Source of the DNA: Vibrio sinaloensis
GTDB taxonomy: Bacteria > Pseudomonadota > Gammaproteobacteria > Enterobacterales > Vibrionaceae
Direction of reading: 5' to 3'
Assembly (NCBI RefSeq): GCF_000808535.1
Contig: NZ_JWLV01000021.1
Location: 1 to 48,059, forward strand
DNA length: 48,059 nt
Shown here: positions 40,303 through 48,059 of the stretch, piece after piece
Position numbering within the stretch: the first letter of the stretch is position 1
Layout: every line of letters starts with the position of its first letter
Program-made: the position numbers and the translations under genes
The notes under the pieces: generated by a model
Seen by the model: the letters and a program-made list of their open reading frames with translations, nothing else
Told to the model about the DNA's origin: nothing
Databases searched by the model: none

Positions 40303-40530
40303 TCAGTAGTGAGGAGGTGGCGTCTCTTCAGATTGGTCTGCAAGGTTGGATGAATCCATGTTTTTGACTTTGCCGACAACATACTTCATCTGATCTTGCA
40401 TTTTGGTGATCAAAAGCTGCTGCTGACTCAATGCTTCGTTGAGCTCTTCGATTGTCTGCTCTTGAAACGCGAGTTGACACTCAAGGTCATTCACGCGATT
40501 TTCCAACTGTTCAACTCGCTTATCTGTCAT
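40303..40530 (-). CDS. slyX: SlyX family protein
   Basis: A 75-residue coiled-coil protein (VEQLENRVNDLECQLAFQEQ, then heptads to about residue 55) with a short polar tail ending PPPHY, a SlyX hallmark. The biochemical role is unknown. I start at the ATG at 40530, two bases after the stop of the upstream WD40 gene. Its ribosome site (GGA) lies within that gene, so translation is probably coupled. In E. coli slyX is also next to fkpA. Confidence 0.9.
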   Translation of the reverse strand: MTDKRVEQLENRVNDLECQLAFQEQTIEELNEALSQQQLLITKMQDQMKYVVGKVKNMDSSNLADQSEETPPPHY

Positions 40531-40532
40531 TT

Positions 40533-41513
40533 CTAGTAATCCACATTCCAAGCTTGGGCTATACCAGCCGAGGTTGCCGAAATGATACGGCTTTGGCTGT
40601 CAAAGGCTGCATCATACACCACTGCGCGTGGAGGGCGAGTATCTTTTAATGGTTCTACGTCATAGCGGTCGATGCGTTTGCCAGTGAGGCTGTTCCAAAC
40701 CATTAAACGACCCGACGGAGTGCCTGTCGCGAGATATTGGCCGTCATCAGAAAAGCGGGCGGTGGAAAAGATCAATTGTCTTGAGAAGCTGCTCAGCTCT
40801 GACAGGGCTTTACCTGTTGTTAAGTCCCACACTATGGCTTGATTCCCTCCGTCTGAGGTAAAGGCATATTTACCATCTCTTTGCAGCGCGACGCGGTTTA
40901 CGCGTTGTTCATGTTCAAACGTATGCAATATCTGTCCGGTATTGGTGTCCCATAGGTAAGCCTTATAGTCATTTCCTCCAGATAGCGCAAAACGACCATT
41001 AGGTGAAAGGGAGACTGAATTGACTTTTTCATTGTGAGCAAGGAACTCTAATCGTCGTCCGGTGACTAAGTTGACGTAGATGGCTTTACCATTGGATAAA
41101 CCAAGTAGTACTTGGTCACCATTACTTGCGATATCAACATCTCGAATTAGGCCATCTGAAATTGACCAAAGCCCCTCAGCCTGAGTCCATGCAAGATCCC
41201 AAACGGCAAAGTTGATTTGAGTGGCGGTGATCGCGAAGCGGCCATTGTCGGAAATGCGGATTCGGGAAACGGTGCTTGCTTGAGGGTCTTGTTCGCCTAA
41301 TGAAGCCAATTGTTGGTTTTCAAAAAGATCCCATAAAACGAGTTGGTGCTCTTTTGAGTAAAGCAGGGCAAAGCGAGCATCACGACTCAATGCGAAGCTG
41401 GTGGTGCCTTTAAGTTCGATATCCCAACGTTGAACATCTTGGTTGGAGAAAAAGCAGCCATTTAACGTTGTGATGACAATCGTAATAAGTAGAGTGTTAA
41501 AAATTATTCGCAT
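40533..41513 (-). CDS. WD40-repeat lipoprotein of unknown function
   Basis: A 326-residue protein with a lipoprotein signal peptide (lipobox TLNGC, cleavage near residue 20) and about six WD40-like blades, for example LSPNGRFALSGGNDYKAYLW, DTNTGQILHTF, and SDDGQYLATGTPSGRLMVW followed by NSLTGK. It should form a beta-propeller anchored to the envelope, most likely the outer membrane, as a scaffold or interaction platform. I start at the ATG at 41513; the frame extends three codons to a TTG. It is in operon with slyX and divergent from fkpA. No function can be named. Confidence 0.85.
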   Translation of the reverse strand: MRIIFNTLLITIVITTLNGCFFSNQDVQRWDIELKGTTSFALSRDARFALLYSKEHQLVLWDLFENQQLASLGEQDPQASTVSRIRISDNGRFAITATQINFAVWDLAWTQAEGLWSISDGLIRDVDIASNGDQVLLGLSNGKAIYVNLVTGRRLEFLAHNEKVNSVSLSPNGRFALSGGNDYKAYLWDTNTGQILHTFEHEQRVNRVALQRDGKYAFTSDGGNQAIVWDLTTGKALSELSSFSRQLIFSTARFSDDGQYLATGTPSGRLMVWNSLTGKRIDRYDVEPLKDTRPPRAVVYDAAFDSQSRIISATSAGIAQAWNVDY

Positions 41514-41644
41514 CAAGTCCAATTATCCACTTGGTTTACGTTTATTTCAGACGCATATTGGTTATATTGGTACAACATGCGAATGCACACCAGTCTTTCT
41601 TAAAGATTTGTGCACAAAGACAAAAGTCTCAATTGGAGAGTTCA

Positions 41645-42433
41645 ATGAAATCAATTTTTAAAGTGTCACTGCTTGCTGCAACTGTTGCGCTAGCTGTTGG
41701 CTGCCAAAAAGAAGAAGAGCCAAAGACAGAAGCTGCTCCAGCAGTAGAGCAAGTTCAAGCAGAAGCAGGTAAAGCGGTTCACTTTAAAACCGAAGATGAC
41801 AAAGCTGCTTACGCCATCGGTGTCTCTTTTGCTAACTACTTAAGCACTAGCCTAGACAAGCCAAGCGAGATTGGTATTACGCTCAACAAAGAGTTGGTTC
41901 TTAAAGGCATTGAACATGTCTTTGAAGGCAAAGCAGAGCTAAACGAAGAAGAGACGCGTGCTGCGCTAGAATCTCTAGATAAGCGTGTTGCTGAAACGAT
42001 GCAAAAGCAGGCCGCTGAGAAAGCAGAAGCGGCTAAAAAAGCGGGTGATGATTACCGCGCTGAATTTGAAAAACAAGACGGTGTTGTGAAGACAGACACG
42101 GGTTTGCTTTACCAAGTATTGACCGCAGCGGAAGGTGAACAACCGAAAGATACCGATACGGTACAAGTTCACTACAAAGGTACATTGATTGACGGTACTC
42201 AGTTTGACAGCTCTTACGACCGCGGCGAGCCAGCTACGTTCCCATTAAACCGAGTGATTCCAGGCTGGACTGAAGGTGTTCAACTAATGCCAGTTGGCTC
42301 TAAGTTTAAGTTCGTCATTCCACCAGAACTCGCTTACGGCCAGCAAGATACACCAACAATTCCTGCAAACTCAACGTTGGTATTTGAAGTTGAGCTTCTG
42401 AAAATCGATAACGGTGAAGAAGCGGTTCAATAA
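41645..42433 (+). CDS. fkpA: FKBP-type peptidyl-prolyl isomerase FkpA, lipoprotein form
   Basis: An envelope chaperone and prolyl isomerase. The 262-residue protein resembles E. coli FkpA: an N-terminal helical dimerisation part (YAIGVSFANYLS and following, about 50-150) and a C-terminal FKBP domain with VHYKGTLIDGTQFDSSYDRG, VIPGWTEGVQLMP and PPELAYG. Here the signal peptide ends in a lipobox (LAVGC, Cys at about 20), so the protein should be lipid-anchored, whereas E. coli FkpA is soluble. The ATG at 41645 follows GGAGAG at 6 nt. Confidence 0.94.
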   Translation: MKSIFKVSLLAATVALAVGCQKEEEPKTEAAPAVEQVQAEAGKAVHFKTEDDKAAYAIGVSFANYLSTSLDKPSEIGITLNKELVLKGIEHVFEGKAELNEEETRAALESLDKRVAETMQKQAAEKAEAAKKAGDDYRAEFEKQDGVVKTDTGLLYQVLTAAEGEQPKDTDTVQVHYKGTLIDGTQFDSSYDRGEPATFPLNRVIPGWTEGVQLMPVGSKFKFVIPPELAYGQQDTPTIPANSTLVFEVELLKIDNGEEAVQ

Positions 42434-42455
42434 CGTTTTCTAACGTTCTCATTCT

Positions 42456-42490
42456 AAAGGCCTGGCATATGTCAGGCCTTTTTCTTTCTT
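42456..42490 (+). terminator. Rho-independent terminator after fkpA
   Basis: AAAGGCCTG and CAGGCCTTT form a 9-bp stem with an 8-nt loop, followed by a T-rich run (TTTTTCTTTCTTTT). Confidence 0.92.
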
Positions 42491-42616
42491 TTGTGTGGCG
42501 AACAGCACTCATTTATTTGTCCTAAATCACTAGATAGTCTCTTAGCTAGGTGTGCTCTTCAAAATTTCTGATAAACTTACACCAATTTGTTGATTTTTCG
42601 CTCGAAGGCTTAAAAA

Positions 42617-43339
42617 GTGACAACTACAGAAACAGTAAATACGGATATGTTGCTCGAAATGGAATCTGTCAATGTGATGCCATTTAGTGAGCACGATAAA
42701 ATTATTCTTCGATCGTATGAAGCGGTGGTCGATGGTATCGCGAGTCTGATTGGTCCATTTTGTGAAATTGTTCTTCACTCATTAGAAGACCTCAATACCT
42801 CCGCGATTAAGATTGCCAATGGTGAAAATACAGGTCGTCAGGTGGGCTCGCCAATCACTGATCTTGCGCTAAAAATGTTGCGAGACATAGAAGGTTCTGA
42901 GCGTAACTTTTCGCGTTCTTATTTCACACGTGCTAAAGGTGGTGTGTTGATGAAGTCGATCACGGTGGCGATTCGCAATGGCGAAAACCGAGTGATTGGT
43001 TTGCTTTGTATCAACGTCAACCTAGATGCGCCATTTTCTCAAGTGCTTCAATCGTTCATGCCAACCGAGGAAGCGAAACAAGCCGCCTCATCGGTTAACT
43101 TCGCAAGTGATGTTGAGGAGTTGGTGGATCAAACAGTTGAGAGAACCATTGAAGAGATCAACGCCGATAAATCAGTATCGAATAACACGAAAAATCGTCA
43201 GATCGTGATGGAGCTGTATGACAAAGGCATCTTTGATATTAAGGATGCCATCAACCGTGTTGCCGACCGCTTGAACATCTCCAAGCATACGGTGTATCTC
43301 TATATTCGTCAGCGTAAGACTGAGGATGAAGAGAGGTGA
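42617..43339 (+). CDS. yheO: YheO-family transcriptional regulator
   Basis: A 240-residue protein with an N-terminal PAS-like YheO domain (about 25-135: [27 protein letters not shown]-like [20 protein letters not shown]) and a C-terminal helix-turn-helix (about 195-235: [20 protein letters not shown]). It is the same length as E. coli YheO and has the same position between fkpA and tusDCB. Its regulatory targets are unknown. Translation starts at GTG (42617) with GAAGG 8 nt upstream. Confidence 0.93.
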   Translation: MTTTETVNTDMLLEMESVNVMPFSEHDKIILRSYEAVVDGIASLIGPFCEIVLHSLEDLNTSAIKIANGENTGRQVGSPITDLALKMLRDIEGSERNFSRSYFTRAKGGVLMKSITVAIRNGENRVIGLLCINVNLDAPFSQVLQSFMPTEEAKQAASSVNFASDVEELVDQTVERTIEEINADKSVSNNTKNRQIVMELYDKGIFDIKDAINRVADRLNISKHTVYLYIRQRKTEDEER

Positions 43340-43344
43340 GTTCT

Positions 43345-43731
43345 TTGACTTACACGCTTGTTGTTAACGGTTCTGTTTATGGCAGCCAATCAGCGCGCAC
43401 TGCTTATCAGTTTGCTAAAGCGTTAATTGATCAGGGACACACCTTAGTCAGTGTATTTTTCTATCAAGATGGTGTGACAAATGGCACTGCTTTAGCCGTT
43501 CCAGCTAATGATGAATTTGATCTCACCAAAGCTTGGCTTACGTTGTCTCAGACGCATCAAGTAAGATTAGAAACCTGTGTCGCTGCGGCATTGCGTCGTG
43601 GTGTGATCAGTGAAGATGAAGCGCAGCAGCATGGTCTAGCGCAAAGCAACCTTGCAAAAGGGTTTGTTCAAGCTGGATTAGGCAGTTTGGCAGAGGCGAT
43701 GTTAACTCAAGATAGAGTGGTGCAATTTTGA
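43345..43731 (+). CDS. tusD: Sulfurtransferase complex subunit TusD
   Basis: TusD receives persulfide sulfur from TusA and passes it on to TusE/MnmA for 2-thiolation of tRNA wobble uridine. The 128-residue protein retains the catalytic cysteine in [11 protein letters not shown] favour the TTG at 43345: the encoded [13 protein letters not shown] lines up with the E. coli N-terminus, and AGAGG lies 8 nt before it. A GTG at 43336, overlapping the yheO stop by 4 bp, is the alternative. tusC overlaps its 3' end. Confidence 0.93.
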   Translation: MTYTLVVNGSVYGSQSARTAYQFAKALIDQGHTLVSVFFYQDGVTNGTALAVPANDEFDLTKAWLTLSQTHQVRLETCVAAALRRGVISEDEAQQHGLAQSNLAKGFVQAGLGSLAEAMLTQDRVVQF

Positions 43732-44084
43732 GCCAGTTAACTTACCTATTTCGCAGCGCTCCCCATGGTAGTTCGGCCGGAAGAGAGGGGATTGACGCTT
43801 TGCTTGCAGCTTCAGCTTATTGTGAAGACATCAGCGTGATCTTTATGGGTGATGGTGTTTATCAGCTTCTGCAAGGCCAGGCGCCGGCTGATATCTTAAG
43901 TAAAGACTACGCGCCGATGTTAAAGCTGTTTGATCTGTATGATATTGAACAAGTGTACGTCTGCGCTGATTCTCTCGCTAAGCGAGGCTTATCTCACGCA
44001 GATCTGATGATTGATGCGAAACCGCTATCTTTGACCTCTCTCAAAAGTCAGTTACAACTTGCTGGCAAGCTACTCTCATTTTAA
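43728..44084 (+). CDS. tusC: Sulfurtransferase complex subunit TusC
   Basis: A DsrF-like structural partner in the TusBCD hexamer. The 118-residue protein shows [20 protein letters not shown] and [10 protein letters not shown] as in E. coli TusC. The initiation codon is TTG at 43728, overlapping the TGA of tusD (TTGA), so translation is coupled. tusB follows after 9 bp. Confidence 0.94.
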   Translation: MSQLTYLFRSAPHGSSAGREGIDALLAASAYCEDISVIFMGDGVYQLLQGQAPADILSKDYAPMLKLFDLYDIEQVYVCADSLAKRGLSHADLMIDAKPLSLTSLKSQLQLAGKLLSF

Positions 44085-44093
44085 GGGCGCGTT

Positions 44094-44369
44094 ATGCTGC
44101 ATATTATTAAATCGGTTCAAGCTTTGAATGATGCCGTCAACGCTTGTAGCAAAGACGATGAACTGTTGCTGATTGAAGATGCGGTCTACGCAGCCAACCC
44201 TCAGCATCAGGCTTATCCGTTGTTAGATGGGCATTGTTGCTCAGTTCTAAAGCCAGATCTCGATGCCCGAGCAATGATAAATCGCGTCAGTGCGCAACTC
44301 GAAATTGTTGACTACAACGGCTTTGTGTCAATGACGGTCAAACACCCGCAATCCCTCACTTGGAATTGA
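44094..44369 (+). CDS. tusB: Sulfurtransferase complex subunit TusB
   Basis: A DsrH-like third subunit of TusBCD. The 91-residue protein (MLHIIKSVQALNDAVNACSK, then ELLLIEDAVYAA) fits the family in length and start. It ends the yheO-tusDCB operon. The strong rpsL promoter begins about 70 bp downstream, so the str operon is separately transcribed. Confidence 0.92.
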   Translation: MLHIIKSVQALNDAVNACSKDDELLLIEDAVYAANPQHQAYPLLDGHCCSVLKPDLDARAMINRVSAQLEIVDYNGFVSMTVKHPQSLTWN

Positions 44370-44437
44370 CCGCTCGAACGTCATCTTCACTTTACGGATA
44401 AAAAGTCCAATTGAACAAAAAAAGATCCGTATATTTC

Positions 44438-44466
44438 TTGACACACATCCCACTGCTGCATAGAAT
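44438..44466 (+). promoter_or_regulatory. str operon promoter (rpsL)
   Basis: A consensus -35 TTGACA (44438-44443) and TAGAAT (44461-44466) are exactly 17 bp apart. It is about 80 bp before rpsL and is the strongest promoter in the window by eye. Confidence 0.9.
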
Positions 44467-44472
44467 TTTGCG

Positions 44473-44499
44473 TCCCTAATTGCCATTGGTGATTAGGGA
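44473..44499 (+). promoter_or_regulatory. Hairpin in the rpsL leader
   Basis: TCCCTAAT (44473-44480) pairs perfectly with ATTAGGGA (44492-44499) around an 11-nt loop. It lies at the expected 5' end of the str mRNA, so it may stabilise the transcript. There is no T tract adjacent. Confidence 0.5.
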
Positions 44500-44542
44500 T
44501 AGATTTTTCACAAAGCTTACTTTCAAGTAAATCAGGAGCTAG

Positions 44543-44920
<378 letters not shown>

Positions 44921-45020
44921 TGGTATCCGTTAAGTAAGGCCAAACACTAAATTATTTTTAATTTTTTGAAAAAACTGAAAAGTTTTGGATAAAACCTGAA
45001 GAAGACAACGGAGAAAATCC

Positions 45021-45491
45021 ATGCCACGTCGTCGCGTCATTGGTCAGCGTAAGATCCTTCCAGATCCAAAGTTCAAATCTGAACTGCTGGCAAAATTCGT
45101 TAACATCCTAATGGTTGACGGTAAGAAATCTACTGCAGAGAAAATCGTTTACACTGCACTAGATGCTATGGCTGAGAAATCTGGTAAAGATCACTTAGCT
45201 GTATTTGAAGAAGCTCTTGAAAATGTTCGCCCAGCGGTAGAGGTTAAATCTCGCCGTGTAGGTGGTTCAACTTACCAAGTTCCTGTAGAAGTTCGTCCGG
45301 TTCGCCGTAACGCACTTGCTATGCGTTGGTTGGTTGAAGCTGCGCGCAAGCGTGGTGAAAAATCTATGGCTCAACGCCTAGCTGCTGAAATGCTAGACGC
45401 GTCTGAGAACAAAGGTACTGCGGTTAAGAAACGTGAAGACGTTCACCGCATGGCTGACGCAAACAAAGCGTTCGCACATTACCGTTGGTAA
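45021..45491 (+). CDS. rpsG: 30S ribosomal protein S7
   Basis: S7 nucleates assembly of the 30S head and in E. coli represses the str mRNA. The 156-residue protein is full length, with [18 protein letters not shown] at the start and [19 protein letters not shown] in the middle. The gap to rpsL is 100 bp and A/T-rich. I could not recognise an E. coli-type S7 binding site in it. Confidence 0.98.
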   Translation: MPRRRVIGQRKILPDPKFKSELLAKFVNILMVDGKKSTAEKIVYTALDAMAEKSGKDHLAVFEEALENVRPAVEVKSRRVGGSTYQVPVEVRPVRRNALAMRWLVEAARKRGEKSMAQRLAAEMLDASENKGTAVKKREDVHRMADANKAFAHYRW

Positions 45492-45502
45492 TACCTTTCT
45501 GT

Positions 45503-45624
45503 GCCGCAGGAATCCCTGCGGCGCTGCTCTAGTTCCTATGCGCAAGCCTAGGAACTATTGCTATATCTAGGGGTAGGGAAAATTGCGTTGAGCAGTCCTA
45601 AAATTATCTAGAAATAGCAATAGT
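45503..45624 (+). promoter_or_regulatory. Structured rpsG-fusA spacer with alternative hairpins
   Basis: This 156-bp spacer can form hairpin A (GCCGCAGG/CCTGCGGC, 45503-45510 with 45515-45522) and hairpin B (AGTTCCTA/TAGGAACT, 45531-45538 with 45549-45556). A long-range stem C joins 45554-45570 to 45608-45624 as 16 pairs with one mismatch. B and C share bases 45554-45556, so they compete, and C ends about 10 nt before the fusA ribosome site. No T tract follows any stem. Confidence 0.5.
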
Positions 45625-45647
45625 CCCTAATTCAAGAGGATTCAATC

Positions 45648-47747
45648 GTGGCTCGTAAAACACCTATTGAGCGCTACCGCAATATTGGTATCGTCGCTCA
45701 CGTAGACGCAGGTAAGACAACCACAAGTGAACGTATTCTGTTCTACACTGGTCTTTCTCATAAAATCGGTGAAGTTCACGATGGCGCTGCTACCATGGAC
45801 TGGATGGAGCAGGAGCAAGAGCGTGGTATCACAATCACCTCAGCTGCAACTACAACTTTCTGGCGTGGTATGGAAGCGCAATTCCAAGACCACCGCATCA
45901 ATATCATCGACACCCCTGGACACGTAGATTTCACTATCGAAGTAGAGCGCTCATTGCGCGTACTTGATGGTGCGGTTGTTGTGTTCTGTGGTTCATCGGG
46001 TGTTGAACCTCAATCTGAAACTGTATGGCGTCAAGCTGACAAATATCATGTTCCACGTATGGTATTCGTCAACAAGATGGACCGTGCAGGTGCCGACTTC
46101 CTACGTGTTGTTGATCAAATCAAAAACCGTCTTGGTGCGAACCCTGTTCCTATTCAACTTAACGTTGGTGCGGAAGAGGACTTCAAAGGTGTTATCGACC
46201 TGATCAAGATGAAGATGATCAACTGGAATGAAGAAGACCAAGGTACAACCTTTACTTATGAAGATATCCCAGCAGATATGATGGAGCTTGCTGAAGAGTG
46301 GCGCAACAACCTAGTTGAGTCAGCAGCAGAAGCAACAGAAGAGCTGATGGATAAGTACCTGGAAGAAGGCGAACTGACGGAAGCAGAGATTAAACAAGCT
46401 CTACGTACTCGTACACTAAACAACGAAATCGTACTGGCTACTTGTGGTAGTGCGTTCAAAAACAAAGGTGTTCAAGCAGTACTAGATGCAGTTGTTGAAT
46501 ACTTGCCTTCACCAGTAGATGTTCCAGCGATCAAAGGTGTTGACGACAACGACAACGAAGTTGAGCGTCACGCAGACGATAACGAACCGTTTGCAGCGCT
46601 GGCATTTAAGATCGCCACTGACCCATTCGTGGGCACGCTAACCTTTATGCGTGTTTACTCGGGTGTGGTTAACTCTGGCGATGCAGTTTACAACTCTGTT
46701 AAGCAGAAAAAAGAGCGTTTTGGTCGTATCGTACAGATGCACTCGAACAAGCGTGATGAAATTAAGGAAGTTCGCGCGGGCGATATTGCCGCAGCAATCG
46801 GCCTTAAAGACGTAACAACAGGTGATACGCTTTGTGATGCTAACCACAAGGTTATTCTAGAGCGTATGGAATTCCCTGATCCGGTTATTCAGATCGCCGT
46901 TGAACCTCGCTCTGTTGCTGATCAAGAGAAGATGGGTATCGCACTAGGTAAACTAGCAGCTGAAGATCCATCTTTCCGTGTCGAAACGGACGACGAAACA
47001 GGTCAGACTCTGATCTCTGGTATGGGTGAGCTTCACCTAGATATCATCGTTGACCGCATGAAGCGCGAATTCAGCGTCGACTGTAACGTAGGTAAACCAC
47101 AGGTTGCTTACCGTGAAACTATCCGTGGCAGCGCGGAAGTGGAAGGTAAATTTGTTCGTCAATCTGGTGGTCGTGGTCAGTACGGTCACGTATGGATCAA
47201 ACTGGAGCCTTCTGAACCTGGCGAAGGTTTTGTCTTTGTTGACGAAATTGTGGGTGGTGTGGTTCCTAAGGAATACATCAGCTCGGTATCGAAAGGTATC
47301 GAAGAGCAAATGAACAGTGGTGTTCTAGCGGGTTACCCGGTTCTAGATATTAAAGCAACGCTGTTTGATGGTTCTTACCACGATGTTGACTCTAACGAGA
47401 TGGCGTTTAAAATCGCCGGCTCGATGGCATTCAAGAAAGGTGCACTTGAAGCACAGCCTGTGCTTCTAGAACCTATGATGAATGTTGAAGTAACTACGCC
47501 TGAAGATTGGATGGGCGATGTTGTTGGTGACCTTAACCGTCGCCGCGGCATGATCGAAGGTATGGATGAAGGTGTGGCCGGTATTAAGATCGTCCGCGCA
47601 CAAGTACCTCTATCTGAGATGTTTGGTTACGCAACTGATCTACGCTCTGCTACTCAAGGCCGTGCGTCTTACTCTATGGAGTTTAACGAGTACGCTGAAG
47701 TACCGAAAAACTTCGCAGAGAAAATCATTGCGGACCGTGGTTACTAA
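45648..47747 (+). CDS. fusA: Elongation factor G
   Basis: EF-G drives ribosomal translocation and, with RRF, recycling. The 699-residue protein has G1 [16 protein letters not shown]3 [17 protein letters not shown]4 [10 protein letters not shown] and domains II-V ending in [18 protein letters not shown]. It starts at GTG (45648) after AGAGGA. This is the str-operon copy by position. Codon bias is strong, with many CTA Leu codons. Confidence 0.99.
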   Translation: MARKTPIERYRNIGIVAHVDAGKTTTSERILFYTGLSHKIGEVHDGAATMDWMEQEQERGITITSAATTTFWRGMEAQFQDHRINIIDTPGHVDFTIEVERSLRVLDGAVVVFCGSSGVEPQSETVWRQADKYHVPRMVFVNKMDRAGADFLRVVDQIKNRLGANPVPIQLNVGAEEDFKGVIDLIKMKMINWNEEDQGTTFTYEDIPADMMELAEEWRNNLVESAAEATEELMDKYLEEGELTEAEIKQALRTRTLNNEIVLATCGSAFKNKGVQAVLDAVVEYLPSPVDVPAIKGVDDNDNEVERHADDNEPFAALAFKIATDPFVGTLTFMRVYSGVVNSGDAVYNSVKQKKERFGRIVQMHSNKRDEIKEVRAGDIAAAIGLKDVTTGDTLCDANHKVILERMEFPDPVIQIAVEPRSVADQEKMGIALGKLAAEDPSFRVETDDETGQTLISGMGELHLDIIVDRMKREFSVDCNVGKPQVAYRETIRGSAEVEGKFVRQSGGRGQYGHVWIKLEPSEPGEGFVFVDEIVGGVVPKEYISSVSKGIEEQMNSGVLAGYPVLDIKATLFDGSYHDVDSNEMAFKIAGSMAFKKGALEAQPVLLEPMMNVEVTTPEDWMGDVVGDLNRRRGMIEGMDEGVAGIKIVRAQVPLSEMFGYATDLRSATQGRASYSMEFNEYAEVPKNFAEKIIADRGY

Positions 47748-47901
47748 TAAAACGTCTTGATCGAGAAAAAAGTCGAGCTTTTTTTTAAGATCAATACGTC
47801 CAAATATTGCGCTGACCGACGTTGGCGCATAAAATAGCAAATTCTGGCGCGTCGTGATCAATAACGTTCGCGGCGAATCATAACTAGGAAGGAACACGAT
47901 C
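47748..47901 (+). promoter_or_regulatory. fusA-tuf spacer
   Basis: The 154-bp gap holds a nested structure: TTGATC/GATCAA outside and AAAAAAG/CTTTTTT inside (about 47757-47796), with a T8 run in the 3' arm. It could reduce read-through or be a processing site. I see no convincing tuf promoter. AAGGA precedes the tuf GTG. Confidence 0.4.
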
Positions 47902-48059
47902 GTGTCTAAAGAAAAATTTGAACGTACTAAACCGCACGTTAACGTTGGTACTATCGGCCACGTTGACCACGGTAAAACAACTCTAACTGCTGCAATCTGT
48001 ACTACTCTAGCTAAAGTGTACGGCGGTGAAGCGAAAGACTTCGCATCTATCGATAACGC
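47902..48059 (+). CDS. tuf: Elongation factor Tu (5' part, cut by window end)
   Basis: EF-Tu brings aminoacyl-tRNA to the ribosome. The first 52 codons are visible, with the N-terminus [18 protein letters not shown] and the G1 motif GHVDHGKTT intact. The start is GTG at 47902 with AAGGA upstream. The frame is open to the window edge, and it is the last gene of the str operon. Confidence 0.98.
   Translation, partial: MSKEKFERTKPHVNVGTIGHVDHGKTTLTAAICTTLAKVYGGEAKDFASIDN

Overview
The window is a chromosomal segment of a gammaproteobacterium and almost certainly a Vibrio. The support is the gene content and protein sequences (closest in my memory to Vibrio/E. coli orthologues), the heavy use of CTA for leucine in the highly expressed genes, three C-terminal LysM repeats in AmiB, and the rsd-nudC-hemE and rsgA-psd / orn / tRNA-Gly / queG gene orders. 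No prophage, insertion sequence, CRISPR array or rRNA gene is visible. Nearly all of it is core genome.

Layout. (1) 1-12.3 kb: transcription/translation block secE-nusG, rplK-rplA, rplJ-rplL-rpoB-rpoC, with a promoter and an L10-type autoregulatory leader before rplJ, an attenuator before rpoB and a strong terminator after rpoC. (2) 12.4-17.1 kb: rsd (anti-sigma70) diverging from nudC, then hemE, a TetR-family regulator and a DHH phosphoesterase. (3) 17.1-26.9 kb, mostly minus strand: envC, gpmI, a DMT transporter, a chemoreceptor, a DASS-type carboxylate transporter, psd and rsgA. The three genes 20.2-24.7 kb look like the accessory part. (4) 27.0-29.6 kb: orn, then an array of seven intact tRNA-Gly(GCC), four initiator tRNA-Met and one broken tRNA-Gly, followed by about 600 bp without genes. 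(5) 29.6-40.3 kb: queG (minus), then tsaE-amiB-mutL-miaA-hfq-hflX-hflK-hflC and a small DUF2065 membrane protein. (6) 40.3-48.1 kb: a WD40 lipoprotein gene with slyX (minus), fkpA, yheO-tusDCB, and the str operon rpsL-rpsG-fusA-tuf, with tuf cut off by the window end.

How the genes work together: RNA polymerase core subunits and ribosomal stalk proteins sit with their control factors (NusG, Rsd). The second half is rich in RNA maturation and translation quality control: Orn, tRNA genes, QueG, TsaE, MiaA, TusBCD (all tRNA modification), RsgA, Hfq, HflX. Cell-envelope functions are EnvC and AmiB (septal murein hydrolysis), Psd (phosphatidylethanolamine), HflKC and FkpA.

The most interesting non-coding signal is at 29.26-29.6 kb. 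Two perfect DnaA boxes (TTATCCACA) lie head to head 10 bp apart, with a third consensus match further on, between the tRNA-Gly array and queG. As I recall it, this is the same neighbourhood that holds the E. coli replication-control locus datA. Other points worth checking are covarying hairpins in the tRNA spacers, mutually exclusive hairpins before fusA, a hairpin covering the start of the DHH gene, and a candidate minus-strand small RNA between nudC and hemE.
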